From: an uncultured Bacteroides sp.
GTDB taxonomy: Bacteria; Bacteroidota; Bacteroidia; Bacteroidales; Bacteroidaceae
NCBI RefSeq assembly: GCF_910585845.1
Contig: NZ_CAJUHF010000009.1
Coordinates: forward strand, 1 to 64,000
Reading direction: 5' to 3'
DNA length: 64,000 nt
The notes beneath the pieces are model-generated. The model had not been told where the DNA came from, ran no database searches, and was given only the letters and a program-made list of their open reading frames with translations. Made by a program: the position numbers and the translations under genes. This document shows positions 41,322-49,886 of the stretch, piece by piece (the stretch's first letter is position 1; each line of letters starts with the position of its first letter).

Positions 41322-42262
41322 TGGAGAAAGATGCGAAAATATATGTGGCAGGACACCGGGGGATGGTAGGGTCTGCCATCCTCCGTGAACTGCAACGGCA
41401 GGGCTACACGAATATCGTCACCCGCACGCACAAGGAACTGGACTTGACCCGTCAGGATGAAGTGGAAAAGTTCTTTGCAGAAGAAAAACCGGAATATGTG
41501 TTCCTTGCCGCTGCCAAAGTGGGAGGCATCATAGCCAATCAGTCGGCATTGGCGGATTTCATATACGAGAACATGATACTGGAAATGAACGTCATCCATG
41601 CGGCATGGCAAAACGGGTGTAGGAAATTAGAGTTCCTCGGCTCATCGTGCATCTACCCGCGCATGGCTCCACAACCTATGCCAGAGTCGTGCCTGCTGAC
41701 TTCGGAGCTAGAGAAGACCAACGAGGCATACGCTTTGGCAAAGATTTCCGGGTTGAAGTATTGCGAGTTCCTGAATCGCCAATACGGCACGGACTACATC
41801 AGCGTGATGCCCACTAACCTCTACGGGCCAAACGACAACTATCATCCGGAACATAGTCATGTACTGCCGGCCCTTATCCGCCGTTTCCATGTGGCGAAAG
41901 AACAGAGACTGCCCTACGTGACCTGCTGGGGCGACGGTAGTCCGTTGCGTGAGTTTCTGTACGTGGATGACCTCGCCAATTTGTGCGTATTTTTGATGAA
42001 CACGTATAGCAGTAATGAAACAGTCAATGCCGGAACCGGCAAAGAGTTGACGATAAAAGCCTTGACAGAACTGGTGGCAAAAATCATCGGCTATGAAGGG
42101 GAAATCCGCTGGGATACTACCCGTCCGAACGGTACGCCGCGCAAGTTGCTTGACGTGTCGAAAGCCACGGCCTTGGGTTGGACGTATAAGACGAAGCTAG
42201 AGGACGGCATCCGCCTCGCCTATGAGGACTTCTTGCACAATCCCATGCGAGCGGAAAGATAA
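41318..42262 (+). CDS. fcl: GDP-L-fucose synthase
   Basis: A 314-residue epimerase/reductase: IYVAGHRGMVGSAILRELQR at the N-terminus (cofactor motif), FLGSSCIYPRMAPQP near 110 and NEAYALAKISGLKYCE containing the catalytic Tyr-x3-Lys near 136-140, then MPTNLYGPNDNYHPEHSHVL near 166. It converts the Gmd product to GDP-L-fucose. Together the pair predicts fucose in the capsule. It is the last gene of the locus and ends 26 nt before a palindromic element. Confidence 0.96.
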   Translation: MMEKDAKIYVAGHRGMVGSAILRELQRQGYTNIVTRTHKELDLTRQDEVEKFFAEEKPEYVFLAAAKVGGIIANQSALADFIYENMILEMNVIHAAWQNGCRKLEFLGSSCIYPRMAPQPMPESCLLTSELEKTNEAYALAKISGLKYCEFLNRQYGTDYISVMPTNLYGPNDNYHPEHSHVLPALIRRFHVAKEQRLPYVTCWGDGSPLREFLYVDDLANLCVFLMNTYSSNETVNAGTGKELTIKALTELVAKIIGYEGEIRWDTTRPNGTPRKLLDVSKATALGWTYKTKLEDGIRLAYEDFLHNPMRAER

Positions 42263-42288
42263 ACGTTCGATAGTCATTCCAAGATTCG

Positions 42289-42380
42289 AAGGTGTGTCAT
42301 AATGCCCGAATTGAAAGAATCACCCCTGCCACAATAGCTGTAGGGGTGACTTTCTTAAAAAAGGCATTTTGACACACCTT
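42289..42380. repeat. 92-bp palindromic element with 11-bp perfect terminal repeats
   Basis: AAGGTGTGTCA (42289-42299) and TGACACACCTT (42370-42380) are perfect inverted ends. Inside, ATGCC pairs with GGCAT and TCACCCCT pairs with AGGGGTGA around a 12-nt loop. The whole folds as a long interrupted hairpin. It is likely the capsule operon terminator and may be a mobile palindromic repeat. Confidence 0.75.
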
Positions 42381-42507
42381 CTTTCTTTATTAACTCAATG
42401 ATATATCGGTTGTACACCCATGTACACCGCCCCAAAAAGTGTGTACACTTTTCCGCGCATTTGTACTCACAAAGTGATGCTAAATGCACGAACCGCTTAT
42501 AAACAGC
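42381..42507. other. Gene-free stretch with small palindromes
   Basis: No gene. It contains TGTACA-CCCA-TGTACA near 42412 and AAAGTGT-GT-ACACTTT near 42436, possibly protein-binding sites. No promoter assigned. Confidence 0.3.
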
Positions 42508-42548
42508 TTAGGCTGCAACGCCCTATTACTCAAAGCGTTACAGCCTAA
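42508..42548 (-). terminator. Hairpin terminator of ppdK
   Basis: TTAGGCTG-c-AACGC (42508-42521) pairs with GCGTT-a-CAGCCTAA (42535-42548), a 13-bp stem with one mismatch, 26 nt after the ppdK stop on the reverse strand. Confidence 0.7.
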
Positions 42549-42573
42549 CTGTCGGATTATATTAGAGTAGCTC

Positions 42574-45294
42574 TTACTCTTCGATTGCAGCCTGCGCCGC
42601 CGCCAAACGTGCGATAGGCACGCGGAACGGAGAACAGCTGACATAATTCAGACCCACCTTATGGCAGAACTTCACAGAAGAAGGTTCGCCACCATGTTCA
42701 CCACAGATACCACACTTCAGTTCCGGACGGATGGCACGGCCCTTTTCAGTAGCCATACGAACCAACTGCCCTACTCCATTCTGGTCGAGCACCTGGAACG
42801 GGTCTACCTTCAGGATCTTCTTCTCCAGATAGATCGGGAGGAAGGAAGCAATGTCATCACGTGAATAACCGAACGTCATCTGAGTCAAGTCGTTTGTTCC
42901 GAATGAGAAGAACTCGGCAGACGAAGCAATGCGGTCGGCAGTCAGGGCAGCACGCGGGATTTCGATCATAGTACCTACTTTGAAATCAATGCTATCCCCT
43001 ACTTCTTCAAACAATTTGGCAGCCTCAGCACGGATCACCTCTTCCTGTTGCTTGAACTCATAAAGAATACCAGTCAACGGAACCATGATTTCGGGATGTG
43101 TATCTACGCCTTCCTTCTTCAGTTCCAGAGCGGCGCCCAAGATGGCGCGAGTCTGCATCTGAGTGATTTCAGGATAGGTATTACCCAAACGGCATCCGCG
43201 ATGACCCAACATCGGGTTGTGTTCGCAAAGCGATTCTACACGCTGCTGGATATATTGCAAGCTTACACCCATAGCCTCTGCCATTTCCTGCTGGCCCTTC
43301 TGATCGTGGGGAACGAATTCGTGCAAAGGAGGATCGAGCAGACGCACGGTCACCGGACAACCTTCCATAGCCTTGAAGATGCCCTTGAAGTCATCCTGCT
43401 GGTAAGGCAGGATCTTGGCCAAAGCCTTGCGGCGTCCTTCTGCATCCTCTGACAGAATCATCTCACGCATAGCCTTGATCTTTTCACCTTCAAAGAACAT
43501 GTGCTCCGTACGGCAAAGACCGATACCTACTGCACCAAAGTCGCGTGCAACCTGTGCATCATGCGGAGTATCTGCATTGGTGCGAACCTGCAATCTGGTA
43601 TATTTATCAGCCAACTTCATCAGCTCGGCAAAGTCACCGGAGAGTTCAGTAGCCTTGGTTTCAACCTTACCTTTGTATACTTCACCCGTGCTACCGTTCA
43701 ATGAAATGAAGTCACCTTCTTTCATCACTACGCCGTCTACTTCGACTGTTCTTGCCTTGTAGTCAATATTCAATGCGCCGGCACCGGAAACACAGCACTT
43801 ACCCATACCACGAGCTACCACAGCTGCATGTGAAGTCATACCACCACGAGCCGTCAAGATGCCCTCGGCTACAGCCATACCTGCCAAGTCTTCGGGAGAT
43901 GTTTCAATACGAACCATAACCACACGCTTGCCCGCAGCACGCCATTCGGCTGCATCGTCTGCAAAGAACACAATCTGTCCGCAAGCGGCACCCGGAGAAG
44001 CCGGAAGGCCACGAGTCAGCACCTTGGCTTGCTTCAGAGCCGACTTATCGAATATCGGATGGAGAAGTTCGTCCAACTTGTTGGGCTCGCAACGCATCAA
44101 AGCTGTCTTTTCGTCGATCATGCCCTGACGAAGCAAATCCATAGCGATCTTCACCATAGCGGCACCCGTACGCTTGCCGTTACGAGTCTGGAGGAACCAA
44201 AGTTTGCCTTCCTGTACGGTGAACTCCATGTCCTGCATATCGCGGTAGTGATTCTCAAGCTTGGTCTGCAGGGCATCCAGTTCCTTATAGATTTCCGGCA
44301 TCGCCTCTTCCATAGAAGGATACTTGCTGGCACGCTCTTCTTCGCTCACACCTGCCAATTCTGCCCAACGCTGAGAACCGATCTTCGTGATCTGTTGCGG
44401 AGTGCGGATACCGGCAACCACGTCTTCACCCTGAGCGTTGATCAGATACTCACCGTTGAAGAGGTCTTCACCTGTTGCCGCATCACGGCTGAAGCAAACA
44501 CCTGTAGCAGAGGTATCACCCATGTTTCCGAATACCATAGCCTGTACGCTGACTGCCGTACCCCATTCGTCAGGTATTCCTTCCATCTTACGATAGAGGA
44601 TGGCGCGTTCGTTCATCCAAGAGTTGAACACGGCGCAGATGGCACCCCACAGCTGTTCGTAGGCGCAGGTCGGGAAGTCTTTTCCGGTCTGTGCCTTTAC
44701 GGCAGCCTTGAACCGCTTCACCAGTTCTTTCAGGTCTTCCACTTCCAGTTCGTTGTCCAGTCTCACGCCTTTGGCATGCTTCACTTCCTCGATGATGGCT
44801 TCGAAGGGGTCGATGTCTTCCTTATTGGTCGGCTTCATGCCCAATACCACGTCACCATACATCTGCACGAAACGGCGGTAGGAATCCCAAGCGAAACGGG
44901 CATTGCCGGTCTTGCGGATCATACCCTCCACTACTTCGTCGTTCAGACCCAGATTCAGGATGGTATCCATCATACCCGGCATGGAAGCACGGGCACCCGA
45001 ACGCACCGAAACCAGCAACGGATTCTCTACGTCACCGAACTTAGAACGCATCAGCGTCTCAACATGGGCAATGGCTGCTTCTACTTCTTCCTTCAACAGG
45101 GCTACCACTTTCTCCTGTCCCATTTCATAATATTCTGTACAAACCTCTGTAGTAATCGTAAAGCCCGGAGGAACCGGAACTCCAATCAAGTTCATTTCGG
45201 CGAGATTCGCGCCTTTACCTCCCAACAGATTTCTCATGCCGGCCTTTCCTTCTGCCTGGCCGTTACCAAAGGTATAAACTCTTTTTTTGTCCAT
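42574..45294 (-). CDS. ppdK: Pyruvate, phosphate dikinase
   Basis: A 906-residue enzyme, full length for the family. The N-terminal ATP-binding domain starts YTFGNGQAEGKAGMRNLLGG with KGANLAEM. The phosphohistidine domain has GGMTSHAAVVARGMGKCCVS (catalytic His near residue 459), and the C-terminal PEP/pyruvate barrel contains the FGTNDLTQMTFGYSRDD and CGICGEHGG motifs. It interconverts pyruvate, ATP and phosphate with PEP, AMP and pyrophosphate in the cytoplasm. It is transcribed from a reverse-strand promoter at 45337-45366. Confidence 0.97.
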   Translation of the reverse strand: MDKKRVYTFGNGQAEGKAGMRNLLGGKGANLAEMNLIGVPVPPGFTITTEVCTEYYEMGQEKVVALLKEEVEAAIAHVETLMRSKFGDVENPLLVSVRSGARASMPGMMDTILNLGLNDEVVEGMIRKTGNARFAWDSYRRFVQMYGDVVLGMKPTNKEDIDPFEAIIEEVKHAKGVRLDNELEVEDLKELVKRFKAAVKAQTGKDFPTCAYEQLWGAICAVFNSWMNERAILYRKMEGIPDEWGTAVSVQAMVFGNMGDTSATGVCFSRDAATGEDLFNGEYLINAQGEDVVAGIRTPQQITKIGSQRWAELAGVSEEERASKYPSMEEAMPEIYKELDALQTKLENHYRDMQDMEFTVQEGKLWFLQTRNGKRTGAAMVKIAMDLLRQGMIDEKTALMRCEPNKLDELLHPIFDKSALKQAKVLTRGLPASPGAACGQIVFFADDAAEWRAAGKRVVMVRIETSPEDLAGMAVAEGILTARGGMTSHAAVVARGMGKCCVSGAGALNIDYKARTVEVDGVVMKEGDFISLNGSTGEVYKGKVETKATELSGDFAELMKLADKYTRLQVRTNADTPHDAQVARDFGAVGIGLCRTEHMFFEGEKIKAMREMILSEDAEGRRKALAKILPYQQDDFKGIFKAMEGCPVTVRLLDPPLHEFVPHDQKGQQEMAEAMGVSLQYIQQRVESLCEHNPMLGHRGCRLGNTYPEITQMQTRAILGAALELKKEGVDTHPEIMVPLTGILYEFKQQEEVIRAEAAKLFEEVGDSIDFKVGTMIEIPRAALTADRIASSAEFFSFGTNDLTQMTFGYSRDDIASFLPIYLEKKILKVDPFQVLDQNGVGQLVRMATEKGRAIRPELKCGICGEHGGEPSSVKFCHKVGLNYVSCSPFRVPIARLAAAQAAIEE

Positions 45295-45336
45295 AATAAA
45301 AATTTAAAGTTTTCTAAATGTGATTTTTTCTGTCCG

Positions 45337-45366
45337 CAAATCTAAGGATATTTCATAGACTACAAA
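45337..45366 (-). promoter_or_regulatory. Promoter of ppdK
   Basis: On the reverse strand, TTTG (45366-45363), an 18-nt spacer, then TAGATTTG (45344-45337). It lies 42 nt upstream of the ATG at 45294. Confidence 0.6.
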
Positions 45367-45459
45367 ACTTTTTCTACAAAAACTTTCGATAAAAATGCAA
45401 TTTCGACATTGCAATCCTGAATATTTCCTTTTGATGAGAAATATCACAAAAAAAATGGC

Positions 45460-45467
45460 TACATTTG
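45460..45467 (+). promoter_or_regulatory. -7 box for rlmD
   Basis: TACATTTG matches TAnnTTTG and lies 28 nt before the GTG start at 45496. It is divergent from the ppdK promoter. Confidence 0.5.
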
Positions 45468-45495
45468 CAACATAATTTATTAGACTGGTGTAAAA

Positions 45496-46938
45496 GTGGC
45501 AAGAAAAAGAAAAGAACTTCCCCTGCTGGAGAAGGTGACAATAACGGATGTGGCTGCCGAAGGAAAAGCCATCGCAAAAGTCGACGATTTGGTCATTTTC
45601 GTACCCTACGTCGTTCCCGGAGACATAGTAGACCTGCAAATCAAGCGGAAAAAACATCATTATGCTGAGGCTGTGGCAGTGAAGTTTCACGAGTATTCGA
45701 GCGAAAGGGCTGTCGCATTCTGTCAGCACTATGGTGTATGTGGAGGTTGCAAGTGGCAGATACTCCCCTATACCGAACAGATCAGGTACAAACAGAAGCA
45801 GGTGACGGACAACCTGACCCGCATCGGGAAAATAGAGCTTCCGGAGATCTCTCCCATCCTTGGCTCGGAAAAGACACAGTTCTACCGGAACAAACTGGAA
45901 TATACGTTCTCCAACAAACGCTGGCTGACCGAAGAGGAGGTGAAGCAGGAGGTGAAGTATGACCAGATGAATGCCGTGGGATTTCACATCCCCGACGCTT
46001 TCGACAAGGTATTGGCGATTGAGAAGTGCTGGTTGCAGGACGACATCTCCAACCGTATCCGCAATGCCGTACGCGACTATGCCTACGAGCACAACTACTC
46101 GTTCATCAACCTGCGGACGCAGGAGGGCATGCTTCGCAACATGATTATCCGCACGTCCTCCACCGGAGAACTGATGGTGATCCTCATTGCCAAGATAGAG
46201 GCGGATGGCGAGATGGTCCTGTTCAAGGAGCTGCTGCAATACGTGGCTGATACGTTCCCTGAAATTACTTCACTTCTATACATTATTAATAATAAGCAGA
46301 ACGATACTATCACCGACTTGGATGTCTATACGTTCAAGGGCAAAGACCACATCTTCGAAGAGATGGAAGGCTTGCGCTTCAAGGTGGGACCCAAGTCGTT
46401 CTATCAGACCAACTCGGGACAGGCGTATAATCTCTATAAGGTGGCGCGCAACTTTGCCAGGCTGACCGGAAAGGAACTGGTGTACGACCTCTATACGGGC
46501 ACGGGAACCATCGCCAACTTCGTCTCCAAACAGGCGCGGCAGGTCATCGGCATCGAATATGTGCCCGAGGCCATCGAGGATGCCAAGGTAAATGCCGAAA
46601 TCAACGGCATCAAGAACACCTTGTTCTTTGCCGGAGACATGAAGGACATGCTGACGCAGGACTTCATCAACCAGTACGGTCGTCCGGACGTCATCATCAC
46701 CGACCCTCCCCGTGCGGGCATGCATCAGGATGTAGTAGACGTCATTCTGTTTGCCGAACCGAAACGCATCGTGTACGTCAGCTGCAACCCGGCAACACAG
46801 GCGCGCGACCTGCAACTGCTTGATATCAAGTATAAGGTGACGGCAGTGCAGCCGGTAGACATGTTCCCCCATACTCATCATGTGGAGAATGTGGTGCTGC
46901 TGGAACTGAGAGACGAACCCAAAGAAGCGGTACTTTAA
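45496..46938 (+). CDS. rlmD: 23S rRNA (uracil-5-)-methyltransferase, RlmD/TrmA family
   Basis: The 480-residue protein starts with GTG. It has an N-terminal TRAM domain (about residues 10-65), an iron-sulfur cysteine motif CQHYGVCGGCKW (about 75-86) and a C-terminal SAM-dependent methyltransferase domain with YDLYTGTGTIANF (about 330), ITDPPRAGMH (about 402) and the catalytic Cys in VYVSCNPATQ (about 430). It methylates a uridine of 23S rRNA (RlmD-type, or RlmCD-type in some bacteria). The start of the protein, MARKRKELPLLEKV, supports the GTG over later ATGs. Confidence 0.92.
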   Translation: MARKRKELPLLEKVTITDVAAEGKAIAKVDDLVIFVPYVVPGDIVDLQIKRKKHHYAEAVAVKFHEYSSERAVAFCQHYGVCGGCKWQILPYTEQIRYKQKQVTDNLTRIGKIELPEISPILGSEKTQFYRNKLEYTFSNKRWLTEEEVKQEVKYDQMNAVGFHIPDAFDKVLAIEKCWLQDDISNRIRNAVRDYAYEHNYSFINLRTQEGMLRNMIIRTSSTGELMVILIAKIEADGEMVLFKELLQYVADTFPEITSLLYIINNKQNDTITDLDVYTFKGKDHIFEEMEGLRFKVGPKSFYQTNSGQAYNLYKVARNFARLTGKELVYDLYTGTGTIANFVSKQARQVIGIEYVPEAIEDAKVNAEINGIKNTLFFAGDMKDMLTQDFINQYGRPDVIITDPPRAGMHQDVVDVILFAEPKRIVYVSCNPATQARDLQLLDIKYKVTAVQPVDMFPHTHHVENVVLLELRDEPKEAVL

Positions 46939-46971
46939 TCCCCTATAGCCAACCCTTAATTCACCATCAAC

Positions 46972-47895
46972 GTGGCAAGAAAAAAAATAGTAGCAAGAGC
47001 CCGTACGCAGTATACGGACTATATGGTAAAGGAACCAATGGAACTTATGGAGTTTCTGGCTGCAAGGATGCCGGACGCCAGCCGTACCAAACTCAAATCA
47101 CTGCTCAGCAAGCGGGTCGTGTTTGTAGATAAAGTGATCACTACCCAATATAACTTCCCCCTCAAGCCCGGCATGAAAGTACAGATCAGCCGGGAAAAGG
47201 GCAAAAAGGAGTTTAACAATAAGTTGCTGAAGATTGTGTATGAAGACGCATATCTCATTGTAGTGGAAAAGATGCAGGGATTGTTGTCCGTCAGCAGCGA
47301 ACGGCAAAAGGAGCGTACTGCCTACCACATCCTGAACGAATATGTCCAACGCTCGGCAGGGCGTAACAACCGTGTCTACATCGTCCATCGCCTTGACCGC
47401 GACACTTCGGGCCTGATGATGTTCGCAAAGGACGAGAGGACGCAACATACCCTGCGCGACAACTGGCACGACATCGTGACCGACCGCCGCTATGTGGCGG
47501 TAGTGGCAGGAGATATGGAAAAGGATGCCGGCACAGTGATGTCTTGGCTCACAGACCGCACTCTGTATGTCTACTCCAGCCCGACGGACGACGGAGGTCA
47601 GAAGTCCATCACACACTATCGCACCATCAAGCGCGCCAACGGCTACTCGCTGCTGGAACTGAATCTCGAAACCGGACGCAAGAACCAGATCCGTGTGCAC
47701 ATGCAGGACTTGGGACATCCTATTGTGGGCGACGGGCGCTACGGCTTGGAAGACGTCAACCCCATCGGACGCCTGGCTCTGCATGCGTTCAAGCTCTGTT
47801 TCTACCACCCGGTGACGGGAGAACTGATGGAGTTTGAAACGCCCTATCCGGGTGAGTTCAAGAAGCTGGTTCTGAACAGGACGGCAAACAGATAA
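46972..47895 (+). CDS. RluA-family pseudouridine synthase
   Basis: A 307-residue synthase with GTG start (MARKKIVARARTQYTDYMVK). It has an N-terminal S4-like RNA-binding domain (about residues 20-75) and a catalytic domain with VHRLDRDTSGLMMFAKD (catalytic Asp near residue 143) and GRKNQIRVHMQDLGHPIVGD near 238. RluA enzymes isomerise uridines in rRNA or tRNA; the target is not readable. It lies 33 nt after rlmD and is probably co-transcribed, giving an RNA-modification operon. Confidence 0.92.
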   Translation: MARKKIVARARTQYTDYMVKEPMELMEFLAARMPDASRTKLKSLLSKRVVFVDKVITTQYNFPLKPGMKVQISREKGKKEFNNKLLKIVYEDAYLIVVEKMQGLLSVSSERQKERTAYHILNEYVQRSAGRNNRVYIVHRLDRDTSGLMMFAKDERTQHTLRDNWHDIVTDRRYVAVVAGDMEKDAGTVMSWLTDRTLYVYSSPTDDGGQKSITHYRTIKRANGYSLLELNLETGRKNQIRVHMQDLGHPIVGDGRYGLEDVNPIGRLALHAFKLCFYHPVTGELMEFETPYPGEFKKLVLNRTANR

Positions 47896-47914
47896 GACAG
47901 ATAAGGCAAATAAA

Positions 47915-48029
47915 AACGAATGACCACAGATTGGTTTTGAAACAGAAGAAAGAAACAAGAAGGAATAAGGAATATGTCCTTTTTATTTCCTTCTTCTGTC
48001 AGAAAACTGAAAACCTGTGGTCATCCGTT
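47915..48029. repeat. Nested intergenic palindrome, probable bidirectional terminator
   Basis: The outer arms AACGAATGACCACAGATTGG (47915-47934) and, at the right, AAAACCTGTGGTCATCCGTT (48009-48028 region) are imperfectly complementary. Inside, ACAGAAGAA (47942-47950) pairs with TTCTTCTGT, and AGAAGGAA pairs with TTCCTTCT at the centre. It lies between the converging pseudouridine synthase and lipoprotein genes. Confidence 0.65.
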
Positions 48030-48084
48030 GTATCTGAGCCGGCAGTGTGCCCCTCAGCTTTCGGAAAGCCCGACGCTGTCTCTG

Positions 48085-48510
48085 CTATTTATAATAGTTT
48101 GCATCGACAAACGCCACGATAACTCCGTCCAACTTGCCGGAAAGGTTGTGCTCGCGCACCCATACATTATCGAAAAAGACGCGATCGTTACCGCCATAGT
48201 CCAGTATCAAGCCTTCCATTGAGTTGTCTATCCACGCCCAGTCAAAGCGGTAAGAGCTTTCATAAGGCTTACGCCCGTCTATCGGTTTATACTTGAAGGT
48301 CTCCTTGCCACTGCCGTTCCGCGAAAATTCAAGATAGTGCTCACAAAGCTCATTGTCATTGGTTTCATACTCCTCGACCCATACCCTGTTGCACAGCTTT
48401 TCATCGCTATTCCTCAAGTAATCATCGGTGTAATATTCATCACCGCAAGACGACAGTCCGATAACAACCATCAATAAGAGAAGTATTTTCCCTACATTCA
48501 AAGTCTTCAT
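48085..48510 (-). CDS. Small uncharacterised lipoprotein
   Basis: A 141-residue protein with a lipoprotein signal peptide ending GLSSC, Cys22 being the lipidated residue. The mature part is acidic and aromatic-rich (WVEEYETNDNELCEHYLEFS), resembling a small beta-sandwich of the lipocalin-like type common among Bacteroides surface or periplasmic lipoproteins; the family is not recognised. A reverse-strand TATTTTTG -7 box sits at 48541-48548. It stands alone downstream of the MFS gene. Confidence 0.75.
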   Translation of the reverse strand: MKTLNVGKILLLLMVVIGLSSCGDEYYTDDYLRNSDEKLCNRVWVEEYETNDNELCEHYLEFSRNGSGKETFKYKPIDGRKPYESSYRFDWAWIDNSMEGLILDYGGNDRVFFDNVWVREHNLSGKLDGVIVAFVDANYYK

Positions 48511-48540
48511 ACATTCATTCGTTTAGTTAATACTTGCGGA

Positions 48541-48548
48541 CAAAAATA
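48541..48548 (-). promoter_or_regulatory. -7 box for the lipoprotein gene
   Basis: Reads TATTTTTG on the reverse strand, 30 nt upstream of the ATG at 48510. Confidence 0.45.
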
Positions 48549-48568
48549 CAAAAACATATCGAAAAACC

Positions 48569-49711
48569 TCAATATTTTGCCTGATATTTCTTATAGAAAA
48601 TCAGAAACAGGACAAAACCGACCAGAGCGAAAGGAACTCCTGCCAGTGCCGGATAGCGGTATCCGAAGCCGACCGCCATTCCGCCGACGTAGGCTCCTAT
48701 CGCATTTCCCAAGTTGAATGCCACCTGCACGCAGGCGGCTCCCAGCATTTCCCCACCCTTTGCCACGCGGATGATCAGTATCTGCTCGGGGCTGGAGACG
48801 GCAAACAGACCTGCCGTGCATAGGCACATCAGCAGTGCGGCCAACCCTGCGTATGGCGAAAGGAAGAACAGCAGCAACAGTACCACGGCTATCAGGGCTT
48901 GCACCACAGTACCCACCTTGCCGGGTGTATAACGGTCGGAAAGCCGCCCACTGACCAGATTTCCCACTACCATGCCGAAGCCCGCCAGAACCATCAGTCC
49001 CGTGATGCTCCCGACACTGAATCCGGAAACATCGGTAAGCATCGGATTGATGTAGCTATACCAGCAGAAGATGCCTCCGTTTCCCAATGCCGTCGCCCCA
49101 AGGATGAGCCACGGAGCCGGAGTTTTCAGAAAACGGAACTGTCCTTTGAAACCGGTATCTTTCAGCCCCTCTACATGGGGCACCCAGCGCCAGATATAGT
49201 AAAGGATGATCACTCCCCAACAGCCCACCAGCAGGAAGGTTATACGCCAGGAGACCATGCTGCTCAACGAAGTGCCCAGCGGAACCCCGAACAGGTTGGC
49301 GACGGTCATCCCGGCCACCATGATAGAAACGGCTTCCGAACCTTTCCCCTCATCGGCCAGTTTGTCGGCAACGATGGAACCGACCCCGAAATAAGCGCCA
49401 TGAGGAAGACCGGAGATGAAACGCGCCAGCAGCAGTACCCAATAGTTAGGAGCCAGCGCCGCACATATATTTCCTACCATAATCAGTGTCACCAATGCCA
49501 ACAGGATGTGTTTCAACGGATGTTTTCGTGCCAAGACCAAGGCCGGTGCCCCGACACAGACTCCCAGTGCGTATGCCGAGATGAAATGTCCCGCCACGGG
49601 AATACTGATGTCCAAGTCCTTGGCTACGTCAGGCAGGATGCCCATCATGACAAATTCGGCAATCCCCAATCCCAAGGTGCCGAACGCTAATGCAATAAGA
49701 CTCTTCTTCAT
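48569..49711 (-). CDS. MFS transporter (AraJ-like drug/sugar efflux)
   Basis: A 380-residue, 12-helix major facilitator protein starting MKKSLIALAFGTLGLGIAEF. Motifs such as ALGVCVGAPALVLARKHPLK (loop 2-3) and LPHGAYFGVGSIVADKL resemble the AraJ/YdeA/sugar-efflux subgroup. It would export drugs or sugars across the inner membrane. The frame is open to 49798, but a reverse-strand -7 box at 49754-49761 lies inside that extension, so the start at 49711 is chosen. Confidence 0.9.
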   Translation of the reverse strand: MKKSLIALAFGTLGLGIAEFVMMGILPDVAKDLDISIPVAGHFISAYALGVCVGAPALVLARKHPLKHILLALVTLIMVGNICAALAPNYWVLLLARFISGLPHGAYFGVGSIVADKLADEGKGSEAVSIMVAGMTVANLFGVPLGTSLSSMVSWRITFLLVGCWGVIILYYIWRWVPHVEGLKDTGFKGQFRFLKTPAPWLILGATALGNGGIFCWYSYINPMLTDVSGFSVGSITGLMVLAGFGMVVGNLVSGRLSDRYTPGKVGTVVQALIAVVLLLLFFLSPYAGLAALLMCLCTAGLFAVSSPEQILIIRVAKGGEMLGAACVQVAFNLGNAIGAYVGGMAVGFGYRYPALAGVPFALVGFVLFLIFYKKYQAKY

Positions 49712-49753
49712 ACCTATTTTACCTTTTAAAAAACAATCTTTTTTACCGGGGCG

Positions 49754-49761
49754 CAAAGGTA
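49754..49761 (-). promoter_or_regulatory. -7 box for the MFS gene
   Basis: Reads TACCTTTG on the reverse strand, 42 nt upstream of the chosen ATG at 49711; it fixes the shorter start. Confidence 0.5.
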
Positions 49762-49833
49762 GTGGTTTTTCGCAACAAACGTTCTTCGGACGAGACAAAT
49801 ATCAGATATCAGACCGCATCTTGCGCACTGAAA

Positions 49834-49865
49834 TTTGCCCATCTCCGATATTCTACGTACTTTTG
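49834..49865 (+). promoter_or_regulatory. Full-consensus promoter for sbcDC
   Basis: TTTG (49834-49837), a 20-nt spacer, then TACTTTTG (49858-49865). The sbcD start is 21 nt downstream at 49887. Confidence 0.7.
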
Positions 49866-49886
49866 AATGCATAAATACGCAGAATT

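Noticed and set aside
44029..45345. A 438-codon open frame antisense to ppdK
   Set aside because: It lies entirely opposite a well-conserved enzyme gene and has no family resemblance; long antisense frames arise from codon bias. The same holds for 6913-8553 (opposite glgB), 52866-54536 (opposite sbcC), 62225-63736 (opposite lepA) and 3163-4251 (opposite the GH13 gene).
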